Counted from the first letter of the stretch, positions 34,286-42,937 are shown. The stretch: 64,000 nt of DNA from Spirochaetota bacterium (GCA_022711355.1 JAKLFE010000009.1:37553-101552); one strand, 5' to 3'. The notes: generated by a model from the sequence alone, not told the origin. A program made the numbers and translations.

Positions 34286-34304
34286 GCGGGGGGAAGGCGC
34301 GCGC

Positions 34305-34336
34305 GGGGGAGCCTCGGGCTCCCCCTTTTCGTTTTT
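34305..34336 (+). terminator. Strong intrinsic terminator
   Basis: GGGGGAGCC (34305-34313), loop TCG, GGCTCCCCC (34317-34325), then TTTTCGTTTTT. A 9-bp perfect stem with a T-rich tail, 19 nt after the stop codon. Confidence 0.9.
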
Positions 34337-34349
34337 CCGCCCCCGGTGC

Positions 34350-34355
34350 TATTGT
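34350..34355 (+). promoter_or_regulatory. -10 element giving a leaderless murE mRNA
   Basis: TATTGT lies 7 nt before the ATG at 34363 with no ribosome site between. The -35 region overlaps the tail of the preceding terminator and is not clear. Confidence 0.4.
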
Positions 34356-34362
34356 TCCAGCC

Positions 34363-35916
34363 ATGCCCAGGATGCTATCCGAGCTTGCGGCGGGGATATC
34401 CTGCCTCGACCGGCGCGGCCCGGCCGAGGCCGAGATCGCCGGCCTCGCCTACGACTCCCGCGCCGTAGGGCCGGGCTTCCTCTTCTTCGCCCTCCCCGGC
34501 CTCCACTCCGACGGCCAGAGCTTCATCGGGGCGGCCGTCCAGACCGGGGCCGCCGCCGTGGTCCATCGCGACGAGCTGCCCTCCTACGCGCCGGGCGTAG
34601 CCTACCTCCGCGTGGCAGATCCCCGCTTCGCCATGTCGCCCATCGCGGCCGAGTTCTACGGCCGGCCCTCCCGGAGCCTCGGCGTCATCGGCGTGACCGG
34701 CACCGAGGGCAAGAGCACCACCGTCTACCTGATCTACCAGCTGTTGAACCTCGCCGGCCGCAAGGCGGGCTTCTTCTCCACGGTCATGTCGGATACGGGC
34801 TCGGGGGAGCGGCCGAATCCCGAGCACCAGACCACCCCCGAGGCCACGGCCGTCCAGCGCATGCTCGCCGCGATGCGCGATTCCGGCTGCGAGTTCGCGG
34901 TGGTCGAATCCTCCTCCCATGGCCTCTCCCCCCGGACGAACCGCCTGGGCGACGTGGCCTTCGACGCGGGCGTCTTCATGAACGTGACGAGCGAGCACCT
35001 CGAGTTCCACGGCAGCTGGGAGCGGTACCGGGACGACAAGGCCAACCTCTTCCGCGCCCTGGACAAGGCAAGCCACGCGAAGACGATAGGCGGCCTCAGC
35101 CGCGAGCTGCCCGCCTTCGGCGTGGCCTGCCTCGACGACGATTCGGCGCCCTATTTCGCCGCGGCCACCTCCAAGCCCACCTTCTTCTTCTCGTCGAAGG
35201 GACGTACCCCTCCCTCGGGCCCTCCCGGCTTCCTCGCGACGGGGATCCGGAGCGACGAGCGGGGCGCCACCTTCTCCATCGAGTCGGGAGGCGAGCGCGC
35301 CGAGGCCCGCATCGAGCTCCCGGGCGCCTTCAACGTCGACAACGCCCTGGCCGCCCTCGCCGCGGCTTCCGGCATAACGGGCGTCCCGTGGAAGGACTTC
35401 CTCCCCCTCCTCCCGAAGCTCAAGCCCGTGCGGGGCCGCATGACGCGCATCGATCGCGGGCAGAGCTTCGAGCTCCTCGTCGACTACGCCCATACGCCAT
35501 CCTCGTTCCTGACGGTCTTCCCCCCCCTGCGCGAGCGCGTCACGGGCAAGATGATCTGCGTCTTCGGCTCCGGCGGCGAGCGCGACACCGAGAAGCGGCC
35601 CCGGCAGGGACGCATAGCGGCGGACTGGTTCGATGTGGTCATCCTCGCCGACGAGGATCCCCGCGGCGAGGACCCGGCCGAGCTCCTCGAGCAGATAGCC
35701 GCGGGCTGCCCAGAGCTCCCGCGCGGGGAGCGGCTCTTCATCATCCCGGACCGCCCGAGCGCCATCCGCAAAGCCTTCTCGCTCGCGGGCAAAGGAGACC
35801 TCGTCGCCCTCCTGGGCAAGGGCCACGAGAACTCGATCATCTACAAGGACGGGCCGATACCCTACGACGAGATAGGCGAAGCAGAGAAAGCCCTCGCCGA
35901 GCTGGGGTACAGGTAA
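34363..35916 (+). CDS. murE: UDP-N-acetylmuramyl-tripeptide synthetase (MurE)
   Basis: This cytoplasmic Mur ligase adds the diamino acid to UDP-MurNAc-L-Ala-D-Glu. The 517 residues contain the N-terminal YDSRAVGPGFLFFALPG, ATP loop VTGTEGKSTT at 111-120, TTPEATAVQ, the carbamylated-lysine segment YRDDKANLF near 222-230 and HTPSSF. At 430-434 the sequence is DEDPR, where DAP-adding enzymes have DNPR. The Asn to Asp change suggests that the substrate is not meso-diaminopimelate; Lys or Orn is more likely. Start at 34363 is supported by the family's first residues. Confidence 0.9.
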   Translation: MPRMLSELAAGISCLDRRGPAEAEIAGLAYDSRAVGPGFLFFALPGLHSDGQSFIGAAVQTGAAAVVHRDELPSYAPGVAYLRVADPRFAMSPIAAEFYGRPSRSLGVIGVTGTEGKSTTVYLIYQLLNLAGRKAGFFSTVMSDTGSGERPNPEHQTTPEATAVQRMLAAMRDSGCEFAVVESSSHGLSPRTNRLGDVAFDAGVFMNVTSEHLEFHGSWERYRDDKANLFRALDKASHAKTIGGLSRELPAFGVACLDDDSAPYFAAATSKPTFFFSSKGRTPPSGPPGFLATGIRSDERGATFSIESGGERAEARIELPGAFNVDNALAALAAASGITGVPWKDFLPLLPKLKPVRGRMTRIDRGQSFELLVDYAHTPSSFLTVFPPLRERVTGKMICVFGSGGERDTEKRPRQGRIAADWFDVVILADEDPRGEDPAELLEQIAAGCPELPRGERLFIIPDRPSAIRKAFSLAGKGDLVALLGKGHENSIIYKDGPIPYDEIGEAEKALAELGYR

Positions 35917-35936
35917 GCCAACGAGAGAAAGAGAAG

Positions 35937-36075
35937 AATAAACGCGGAGGTCGCAGAGGTCGCAGAGGAAAAAGGAAGATGAGGAATATTGAGGAGAGGG
36001 CTGGAAATCCTCGCATCCTACTATCACTAACTCTGCGTACTCCGCGCCCTCTGCGTTAATTTTTCCTTTCCTCTC
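35937..36075. repeat. Dispersed palindromic repeat, copy 3 (CGCAGAGG subfamily)
   Basis: The left arm has ACGCGGAGGTCGCAGAGGTC followed by another CGCAGAGG. The right arm has CTCTGCGTACTCCGCGCCCT and then CTGCGTTAATTTTTCC. It occupies almost the whole 191-nt gap between murE and ddl, so it lies within a probable operon. Confidence 0.8.
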
Positions 36076-36107
36076 TATTTCATGCATATCGGAAGCGAGG
36101 CCTGCGT

Positions 36108-37205
36108 ATGAAGAAGGTAGTCATCCTCTACGGCGGCAAGTCGGGCGAGCACGAGGTCTCCCTCCGCTCGGCAGCGAGCATCCTGCGCCATCTCGACCGG
36201 CGCAGCTTCGCGCCGACGCTGGTCGGCATCGCCAAGGACGGGACCTGGCTGCTCCAAGGCGGGGAAGTCGACGCCGAGGCCCTCCGGGGTGACGCGCCCC
36301 TATCGCTCGGGGCCGGCCCGCGGGTCTTCGCGGCGCCGGGCGCCGGCCTCGTCGTGGAGGTCGCCGGCGCAATCGAGAGCCTGGACTGCGACCTCGTCTT
36401 CCCGGTCCTCCACGGCAGCTTCGGCGAGGACGGCACGGTTCAAGGACTCCTCGAGGTGGCGGGCCTGCCCTACGTCGGCGCTCCGGTCCTCGGCTCGGCC
36501 CTCGGTATGGACAAGGAGAAGGCCAAGGAGCTCTGGCTCCGCGCGGGCCTCCCCGTCCTCCCCTACCTCGTGGTCCGAACCGCCGACCTCGCCCTTCCCG
36601 GGGCGGCGGAGTCCCTCGAGACGAAGGTCGGCGGCAGCCTCGGCTGGCCGGCCTTTGTCAAGCCCGTCTGCGCTGGCTCTTCCGTCGGCGCATCGAAGGT
36701 ATCGCGGGCCCAGGAGCTCCTTCCCGCCCTCCGCGAGGCCCTCGCCTGGGACGAGAAGGCCATGGTCGAGCCCTTCGTCGAGGCTCGGGAGATCGAATGC
36801 GCCGTCCTGGGCAACGCCGCTCCGGTCGCCTACGTCCCCGGGGAGATCGCGCCGACCCACGAGTTCTACGACTACGAAGCCAAGTACCTGGATCCGGACG
36901 GCGCCAGGCTCGAGATCCCCGCGAGGATCGGCGCCGAGCAGTCCGCGCGGATACGCTCCATCGCGATCGCGGCCTACGCCGCCTGCGAGCTCGCGGGCAT
37001 GGCCCGCGTCGATTTCTTCCTCGACAAGCGCTCCGGGGAGATCTACCTCAACGAAGTGAATACCATACCCGGATTCACCTCGATCTCGATGTACCCGCGC
37101 ATGTGCGAGGCAGGCGGCCTCCCGTACTCCGAGCTCATCACCCGGCTCGCCGAGCTCGCTCTCGAGCGGCACCAGAGGCGGAGCTCGATTCGCTTCTCGC
37201 GGTAG
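36108..37205 (+). CDS. ddl: D-alanine--D-alanine ligase
   Basis: This ATP-grasp enzyme makes the D-Ala-D-Ala dipeptide of peptidoglycan. The 365 residues begin MKKVVILYGGKSGEHEVSLRSA, with the active-site Glu of SGEHEVS. They continue with FPVLHGSFGEDGTVQG, PAFVKPVCAGSSVGASKV, EPFVEAREIECAVLG, the omega-loop YDYEAKYLDPDGA and the metal-binding EVNTIPGFTSISMYPRM. The length suits the longer VanA-like/Ddl subgroup. A poor ribosome site precedes the ATG (GAAGCGAGGCC is 11 nt upstream). Confidence 0.93.
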   Translation: MKKVVILYGGKSGEHEVSLRSAASILRHLDRRSFAPTLVGIAKDGTWLLQGGEVDAEALRGDAPLSLGAGPRVFAAPGAGLVVEVAGAIESLDCDLVFPVLHGSFGEDGTVQGLLEVAGLPYVGAPVLGSALGMDKEKAKELWLRAGLPVLPYLVVRTADLALPGAAESLETKVGGSLGWPAFVKPVCAGSSVGASKVSRAQELLPALREALAWDEKAMVEPFVEAREIECAVLGNAAPVAYVPGEIAPTHEFYDYEAKYLDPDGARLEIPARIGAEQSARIRSIAIAAYAACELAGMARVDFFLDKRSGEIYLNEVNTIPGFTSISMYPRMCEAGGLPYSELITRLAELALERHQRRSSIRFSR

Positions 37206-37210
37206 GGGGA

Positions 37211-37240
37211 AGGCCCCGAGGCTCCTCGGCCTCGGGGCCT
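37211..37240 (+). terminator. GC-rich hairpin after ddl
   Basis: AGGCCCCGAGG (37211-37221), an 8-nt loop, CCTCGGGGCCT (37230-37240): a perfect 11-bp stem 5 nt past the stop. There is no T run, so it may end transcription by another route or protect the 3' end. Confidence 0.5.
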
Positions 37241-37405
37241 CAGCTCGGCCTCGCCGCCGGGACCGCCTTAGTCATAACTATGCATCCCCGCGCTTCCTAG
37301 CGAGGCTCTTTGGGGCCTTTCCGCATAATCATGCGACATGGCCTCATATTTATCTATAACATAGACACTTACACCGAGACACTGGCGCGGCACCAGGAAG
37401 GGTGC

Positions 37406-37451
37406 TATACTGGCCCAACTCCGGCATAGGGCCCGGCCTCGGAGCCGGGCC
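37406..37451 (+). promoter_or_regulatory. -10 element and leader hairpin of the aminotransferase gene
   Basis: TATACT at 37406-37411 gives a leader of about 60 nt. The leader holds an 8-bp hairpin GGCCCGGC (37430-37437), loop CTCGGA, GCCGGGCC (37444-37451), followed 12 nt later by AGGAGG and the ATG at 37478. I see no good -35. Confidence 0.5.
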
Positions 37452-37477
37452 AGCCGCCGAGACAGGAGGTCATTCTT

Positions 37478-38680
37478 ATGAAATCCCAGGACTACATCGC
37501 CCTGGACGAGAAGTACGGAGCCCATAATTACCATCCCCTGCCCGTCGTCATCTCCTGGGCCGAGGGCTGCCGGGTCAAGGACCCCGAGGGCAAGACCTAC
37601 TACGATTTCCTCTCGGCCTACTCGGCCGTCAATCAGGGGCACCGCCACCCCAAGATACTCAAGGCCGTGCGCGACCAGCTCGACCAGGTCACCCTGACCA
37701 GCCGCGCCTTCCACAACGACAAGATGGGCCCCTTCCTCAAGAAGCTCTGCGAGTTCACCGGCTACGAGATGGCCCTCCCCATGAACACCGGCGCCGAGGC
37801 GGTCGAGACCGCCCTCAAGTGCGCCCGCCGCTGGGGCGCCGAAGTCAAGGGCGTCGAGAACGGCAAGCAGGAGATCATCTGCGTCGAGGAGAATTTCCAC
37901 GGCCGCACCATCGCGGTTATCTCCATGTCCAACGATCCAGAGTCCTACGTTAACTACGGCCCCTACGTACCCGGCTTCAAGCGGGTTCCCTACAACGACG
38001 CCGAGTCCATCGAGAAGGCCTTCACCACGAACACCGTCGCCGTCATCATCGAGCCCATCCAGGGCGAAGCCGGCGTCTTCGTGCCCAAGGATGGCTACCT
38101 CAAGGCCGTCCGCGACATCTGCACGAAGCACAAGGCCCTCTTCATCTGCGACGAGATCCAGACCGGCTTCTGCCGGACCGGCAAGCGCTTCGCCTGGCAG
38201 CACGAGGGCGCGCGGCCCGACATCATGTGCCTCGGCAAGGCCCTGGGCGGCGGCATCATGCCGATATCGGCCATCGTCGCCGACCACGATGTAATGAAGG
38301 TCTTCACCCCCGGCACCCACGGCTCGACCTTCGGGGGCAACCCCCTCGCCGCGGCGGTCGGCATCGCCGCCCTCGAGGTCCTCGAGGAGGGCAAGCTCGA
38401 GGACAACGCGGAGGCGCTCGGGAAGCTCTTCCGCGCCGAGATCGGCAAGGTTTCCTGCCCCAAGATCAAGCAGGTCAGGGGCAAGGGCCTGCTCAACGCC
38501 GTCGTCTTCGAGAAGGGCTTCGAGGCCTGGAACGTCTGCCTCGCGTTGCGCGACGCCGGGCTCCTCGCCAAGCAGACCCACGGCAACATCATCCGCTTCG
38601 CCCCTCCCCTCGTCATCAGCGAGAAGGAGCTCAGGGAAGCGATCGCCATCATCAAGGGCGTGTTTGAGAAGATTAAGTAG
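37478..38680 (+). CDS. rocD: Ornithine--oxo-acid transaminase
   Basis: This PLP class III aminotransferase interconverts ornithine and glutamate semialdehyde. The 400 residues start MKSQDYIALDEKYGAHNYHPLPVVI, which is characteristic of ornithine aminotransferases. They carry NTGAEAVETALKCARRWG, DEIQTGFCRTGK and the PLP lysine in CLGKALGGGIMPISA, then HGSTFGGNPLAAAVGIAALE. AGGAGG is 8 nt before the ATG. The gene stands alone after the cell-wall genes murE and ddl. It could feed ornithine to peptidoglycan or degrade arginine/ornithine. Confidence 0.93.
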   Translation: MKSQDYIALDEKYGAHNYHPLPVVISWAEGCRVKDPEGKTYYDFLSAYSAVNQGHRHPKILKAVRDQLDQVTLTSRAFHNDKMGPFLKKLCEFTGYEMALPMNTGAEAVETALKCARRWGAEVKGVENGKQEIICVEENFHGRTIAVISMSNDPESYVNYGPYVPGFKRVPYNDAESIEKAFTTNTVAVIIEPIQGEAGVFVPKDGYLKAVRDICTKHKALFICDEIQTGFCRTGKRFAWQHEGARPDIMCLGKALGGGIMPISAIVADHDVMKVFTPGTHGSTFGGNPLAAAVGIAALEVLEEGKLEDNAEALGKLFRAEIGKVSCPKIKQVRGKGLLNAVVFEKGFEAWNVCLALRDAGLLAKQTHGNIIRFAPPLVISEKELREAIAIIKGVFEKIK

Positions 38681-38693
38681 GATCCTTTCACAG

Positions 38694-38781
38694 GAACCGA
38701 TCACGGAGGCGCGGAGAGCGGAGGGATGCGAGAAGGAGCCATGAAGCCCTTCCCCCGCTCCGCGCCTCTGCGGTTTGGCTC
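38694..38781. repeat. Dispersed palindromic repeat, copy 4 (CGCAGAGG-related, short)
   Basis: The left arm is GAACCGATCACGGAGGCGCG and more purine-rich bases; the right arm is CCGCTCCGCGCCTCTGCGGT and TTGGCTCC. Reverse-complemented, the right arm shares AACCGCAGAGGCGCGGAG with the left arm with a few differences. It lies between the convergent rocD and histidine kinase genes. Confidence 0.7.
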
Positions 38782-38843
38782 CTCGATCTCGATGAGCTCC
38801 CCCGCGCTATCGGCGATACGGCCGCCTCGCTCGCGTAGCCCTT

Positions 38844-40133
38844 TCACCTTCGAATGGGCAGGAGCATCGAGAAGATCGAGCCTCCGCCCGGGCGTGGGCG
38901 GTATTCGAGGGCGCCTCCGGCCGCTTCGGCCACGCGCCGGGCGAGGGCGAGGCCGATGCCGGAGCCCTTTTCCTTGGTAGTGAAGAAAGGCTCGAAGAGG
39001 CGTCCGACCAGCTCGGGCGGCACGCCCGGTCCTCGATCGGCCACGGAGATCTCCCACTGGCGGCCCCGGGCGGCCAAGGAGAGGAGGGAAGGATTCCCGC
39101 CTCCGGCCTCGCGGGCGTTCATGACGAGGTTATCGAGGGCCAGGGAGAGGCGCTCGGGATCGATCTTCGCGAGCGCCCCGGCTGCGACCTCGCCGAGGTC
39201 GAGCCAAGGCCCCTCCTCGCTCCCGGAGTAGCGATCCGCGTAGTCGCCGAGCCAGGCCCCGAGCTCGAGCTCGCGCGGCTCGCCCTCCCCTCCCTTGAGG
39301 AACTCCCGGATGCGATCGGCGAGGCCGGCCAGGCGCTCGACCTCGTCGTCGATGGCCGCGCCCTTCTCGGCCGCTTTCGCCGCCGCGCTCTCGGGGTCGA
39401 GGCGCCGGAGCGAGGCTGCCTGCACGCGGATGATGCCCAGGGGATTCTTGATCTCGTGCACTAAGGTCCGCGCCGCCTCGCCGAGCTGGACGAGCTCGCG
39501 GTTCTGGCGGTCTCGCTCGGCCAGCTCCGCGTTGCGGTGGTTGAGGGCGAGGAAGAGGAGGTAGAGCCCGGCGAGGGCGAGGCTGGCGGCCGAGGCCCCG
39601 CCGTAGAGGAGGGCTTGCCCGCGGTTGAAGCCTGCCAGCCCGTACTCGATCCATAAGCTGCGCGGCTGCGCCGCCGGATCGAAGTCCTGGCCCGGGGCCG
39701 CCATGCCCCCGCCCGCTCGATTCCGGCCGGGACCCTCGCCCGGCATCATGCCCGGCATTCGCCCCATGCCCTGCATTCCCGGGCCGAGGGAGCGGGCGAG
39801 GACGAAGGAATCGCCCCGCGCCTCGAAGAAATCGCGGGAGTAGGGCCTGCGCGGATCGAAGGACTCGGGGGCGCTTCCCCTCCGGACGAGGGCCAGGCCG
39901 TCGCTCCGGTAGAGGCCGAAGCCGATCACCCGCTCGTCAGAGAATAGAAGGTTCGGCGATTCCCTATAGGCGTCGAGGAGGGCGGCCGAGGCGCGGAAGG
40001 ACTCGTACTCGAGGTAGAGCCTGCGCGTCTCCCGCTCGCGGAGCACCGTGGCCCAGATGAGGAAGGCGACGGCGGCGAAGGCGAGGCCGGTAACGAGGGC
40101 CAGGAGGGAGCCGCGGCCGCGGGTTTTCTTCAC
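38844..40133 (-). CDS. Orphan sensor histidine kinase with Met-rich sensor segment
   Basis: The 429-residue protein has membrane segments at about 9-30 and 174-197, flanking an extracytoplasmic sensor domain. Residues 119-144 are rich in Met, Gly and Pro, with methionines at 120, 123, 126, 129, 130 and 144 (MxxM spacing). The cytoplasmic part has the phospho-acceptor H226 in LVHEIKNPLGIIR, N-box LDNLVMNAREA, G1 DRGPGV, F-box FEPFFTTKEKG and G2 SGIGLALARR. No response regulator is adjacent. Methionine motifs of this spacing bind Cu(I) or Ag(I) elsewhere, which is only a hint about the signal. Confidence 0.9.
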   Translation of the reverse strand: MKKTRGRGSLLALVTGLAFAAVAFLIWATVLRERETRRLYLEYESFRASAALLDAYRESPNLLFSDERVIGFGLYRSDGLALVRRGSAPESFDPRRPYSRDFFEARGDSFVLARSLGPGMQGMGRMPGMMPGEGPGRNRAGGGMAAPGQDFDPAAQPRSLWIEYGLAGFNRGQALLYGGASAASLALAGLYLLFLALNHRNAELAERDRQNRELVQLGEAARTLVHEIKNPLGIIRVQAASLRRLDPESAAAKAAEKGAAIDDEVERLAGLADRIREFLKGGEGEPRELELGAWLGDYADRYSGSEEGPWLDLGEVAAGALAKIDPERLSLALDNLVMNAREAGGGNPSLLSLAARGRQWEISVADRGPGVPPELVGRLFEPFFTTKEKGSGIGLALARRVAEAAGGALEYRPRPGGGSIFSMLLPIRR

Positions 40134-40206
40134 GCCGCTACTCTACCCGCTCCGCGACGGCGAGGCAAGCGAACGGGGAGCGCGGGCGACCTTCCCCCGG
40201 TCCCGA

Positions 40207-40235
40207 TTGCGCGCCGGCCTTCGCGGGGATAGAGT
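40207..40235 (+). promoter_or_regulatory. Promoter giving a leaderless TPR-protein mRNA
   Basis: TTGCGC (40207-40212), 17 nt, TAGAGT (40230-40235), then 6 nt to the ATG at 40242. Confidence 0.5.
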
Positions 40236-40241
40236 AAGGCG

Positions 40242-42260
40242 ATGTCCGACGCAACCGCCCGCAGGCTCTTCGCCGAGGCCCTGAAGGCCGGCTCTGGGCG
40301 GGATTACCAGAAAGCCTCCCAGCTCCTCACGGCCGTCCTCGCCCTCACCGATTCCATGCCCGAGGCCCTCCTCTTCCTCGGCCGCTCTCGCTACGCCCTC
40401 GGCGAGCGCGGGCCGGCGATAGACGCCTTCCGGCGCTACCTCAGGGCGGGGGGCGATCCCGCGTCGGGCTTCTTCTTCTTGGGCCGAGCCTACCTCGCGG
40501 GCGGCCGCTTCGAGGCCGCCGTAGCCTGCCTCCGCCGCAGCGCCCGCGCAGACCCGGCCAAGCCCCATGCCTGGGCCTTGCTCGGCGCCGCCCTCCTCAA
40601 GCTCCGCAGGACCAAGGCGGCGATGGATTGCCTCGAGCGAGCCGTCAACCTCGCCCCTTCGGACGGGCGCGTCTACCGCGGCTACCTCAACGCTGCCTTC
40701 GCCCGCGGGGCCCGCCTCCTCTCCCAGGGCGAGGCCGACATGGCCCGGCAGCTCCTCGGCTTCGCCATCGACAACGGGCTCGACGGCATCGGCCCGCGGC
40801 TCTGGCGCGCCAAGGCCTACCGCGAGCTCGGCCGCTTCCGCGAGGCCCTCGCGGATTGCGACCGCGCCCTCGCTTCCTCGCCCGGCGACGGCTCCATCCG
40901 CTGGTTGCGCGCCGGCCTCCTCCTCGCCTCCGGCCGCCAGGCGGAAGCGGCCGCCGAATTCGAGGAGCTCCGCGCCCTCGACCCGAGCCTCCCCTCCCTG
41001 CCCGGCGACGATCGCTCCCTCGCCCGCCTCCGCGTCTCGAAGGCCTTCCGCGAGGAGCGCTGGCGCGAGGCCGCCCAGGCGGCCATCGCCCTGCTCCGCG
41101 CCGAGCCCGCCGACGCCCCCCTGCGCGCCATGGCGGCCGAGAGCCTGCGCGCCCTCGGCGAGGTCGAGCGGGCAAAGAACCACTGGCAAAGGGCCGTGGA
41201 AGCCGATCCGGGATCCTTCGAGCTCCGCCTCGGCCTCGCCCTCGCCCTCTGGGACGGCGGCGACTACGCGGAGGCCCTCCGCGCGGTCGAACGGGCTCGC
41301 CGCCTCGGGGCGCCCGCTACGGAGGCCGACTACTACGCCGCCCTCTGCCGCGCCCGGCTCGGCGAGGATCCCGCGACCCTCCTCCCCCTCCTCCAGTCCC
41401 TCATCCGCTCACGCACCGCGCAGACGGGGGAAGCCGATCCCCGGCTCATGTTCGCCCTCGGGGAGGCCCTGTACCGCTCGGGCAGGCCCGACCTCGCCGC
41501 GGGCTGGTTCGACAAGGTCCTCGCCCTCTCTCCCGAGCACGAGCTCTCCCTCCTGTATCGCATATCCTCCGCCGAGTCCCTGGGCGACGGTCCCGGCCTC
41601 GCGGCCGCCTACGAGGCCTACCTCTCCCGCTATCCCGACAACGCCAAGCTCAGGCGCGAGCTCGTCAACCTCCTTATCTCCCGCGCCGACTGGCCCACTG
41701 CCTGCGCCCAGCTCGAGGCCGGCCTGGCCTACGCGGAGCCGGGCTCGGGCTCGCGCCGCCTCCTCGCGGCCTGCTACCGCAACGCCGGCCGCTACCGCGA
41801 GGCCGCCATCGCCTATCGCGACCTCTTGCGCGCCGACCCGAGCTCGGGCGAGCTCCTCGTCGGCCTGGCCTACAGCCTGGACAAGGCGGGCGAGTCGGCC
41901 TTCGCCCTCGCCCTCCTCGAGAAGGCCCCCGCCGCCGCCAAGGCCGGCGCCGCGCCCTGGCAGCTCCAGGGCCGCATCGCGGCCCGGCTCGGCCGCAAGG
42001 AAGCCGCCCTCGACGCGCTGCGCCGGGCCGCCGAGATCGATCCGGACAACGAGCGCTGCTGGCGCGGCCTCGCCTCGCTCTACGAGTCCTCCGGCCTCGC
42101 GGGCCTCGCGGCCAACTGCCTCGAGCGGGCCGACGCCCTCGCCGCGGCCAAGGCCGGGGTCCGCGCGGCCCCGCGCGCCGCGCCGGGGCGCGGGGGCCTC
42201 GTCGACGAGGCCTCCCGGGCTCCGAGGAGCCGCCCGGCCCCGAGATCCCGCGGTCGTTGA
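40242..42260 (+). CDS. Tetratricopeptide-repeat protein
   Basis: The 672-residue protein is almost entirely made of helix-turn-helix repeats of about 34 residues, for example PASGFFFLGRAYLAGGRFEA, PHAWALLGAALLKLRRTKAA and GSIRWLRAGLLLASGRQAEA. There is no signal peptide or membrane segment, so it is a soluble cytoplasmic scaffold or adaptor. The C-terminal 35 residues are basic and disordered. I cannot name a partner. The divergent histidine kinase gene is 108 nt away. The promoter of the downstream gene overlaps its stop codon. Confidence 0.8.
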   Translation: MSDATARRLFAEALKAGSGRDYQKASQLLTAVLALTDSMPEALLFLGRSRYALGERGPAIDAFRRYLRAGGDPASGFFFLGRAYLAGGRFEAAVACLRRSARADPAKPHAWALLGAALLKLRRTKAAMDCLERAVNLAPSDGRVYRGYLNAAFARGARLLSQGEADMARQLLGFAIDNGLDGIGPRLWRAKAYRELGRFREALADCDRALASSPGDGSIRWLRAGLLLASGRQAEAAAEFEELRALDPSLPSLPGDDRSLARLRVSKAFREERWREAAQAAIALLRAEPADAPLRAMAAESLRALGEVERAKNHWQRAVEADPGSFELRLGLALALWDGGDYAEALRAVERARRLGAPATEADYYAALCRARLGEDPATLLPLLQSLIRSRTAQTGEADPRLMFALGEALYRSGRPDLAAGWFDKVLALSPEHELSLLYRISSAESLGDGPGLAAAYEAYLSRYPDNAKLRRELVNLLISRADWPTACAQLEAGLAYAEPGSGSRRLLAACYRNAGRYREAAIAYRDLLRADPSSGELLVGLAYSLDKAGESAFALALLEKAPAAAKAGAAPWQLQGRIAARLGRKEAALDALRRAAEIDPDNERCWRGLASLYESSGLAGLAANCLERADALAAAKAGVRAAPRAAPGRGGLVDEASRAPRSRPAPRSRGR

Positions 42261-42284
42261 CCTTTCGGCCCAGGATGCTATACT
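42257..42284 (+). promoter_or_regulatory. Sigma-70-type promoter of the gene at 42304
   Basis: TTGACC (42257-42262), 16 nt, TATACT (42279-42284). The -35 overlaps the stop codon of the TPR gene. The short leader carries GGAGG before the ATG. Confidence 0.75.
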
Positions 42285-42303
42285 TGCCACTGGAGGAAAA
42301 CAC

Positions 42304-42864
42304 ATGCCGGTAAAAGCGATGGACCTGTTCGACGCCTATTCCAAGAACGCGTTGCCCAAGGACCATGGATATATCGTCTCGTCCTTCTTCGCCGCCAACA
42401 CGGCGTATTCCCGCTACGAGGTCGTCTCCTACAACAACGTCAAGTCGATCTACCCCAACGAGGACGGCCTCACCTTCCAGACCGACGGCAAGAAGCTCTT
42501 CATCCTCATCGAGCCCTCCAACTACCCGAACAAGGGCAACGAGCCCTTCCTCCGCTCCTCGGCCGAGAAGATCCCCCTGCGCTTCAGCGAGCTGGAGCTC
42601 CATACCTGCAAGAACCAGACCCGCATCTACTGGGGCAAGGACTCCGTCGTCTCCTACGGCTCCTTCACCATCATGCGGCCCGCGGGCGTCAACTTCTCCT
42701 TCTGCTTCTACCTCCTGCCCGACATGTACCAGTCCCTCCAGCTCTTCTTCGAGAAGACCTTCAACAAGGAGGCGGGCGTGCCCCTGGCCGACTCCAAGAA
42801 GGTCTCCGCCGCCGTGGCCGAAAAGATCAAGACGAGCATGGCCTGGGATTTCAAGACCGAGTAG
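42304..42864 (+). CDS. Soluble protein of unknown function
   Basis: I do not recognise the family. The 186-residue protein starts MPVKAMDLFDAYSKNALPKDHGYIV and has no signal peptide or membrane segment. It looks like an alpha/beta protein with a beta-rich middle (RYEVVSYNNVKSIYPNEDGLTFQTD) and a C-terminal helix. It has its own near-consensus promoter and GGAGG ribosome site, which suggests steady, fairly high expression. Lysine content is higher than in its neighbours, as in abundant proteins. Confidence 0.7.
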   Translation: MPVKAMDLFDAYSKNALPKDHGYIVSSFFAANTAYSRYEVVSYNNVKSIYPNEDGLTFQTDGKKLFILIEPSNYPNKGNEPFLRSSAEKIPLRFSELELHTCKNQTRIYWGKDSVVSYGSFTIMRPAGVNFSFCFYLLPDMYQSLQLFFEKTFNKEAGVPLADSKKVSAAVAEKIKTSMAWDFKTE

Positions 42865-42937
42865 CTTCCCGCCTCCCTATCCCTCCTCGCGCCTCGGCTC
42901 GCCGCCGGGGCGCGTTCGTTTTGCGCGTGAATGAAGC

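Noticed and set aside
37383..37411. Sigma-54 promoter (TGGC...TGC) before rocD
   Set aside because: The GG and GC elements are not separated by the required 10 nt; the TATACT element is a better explanation.
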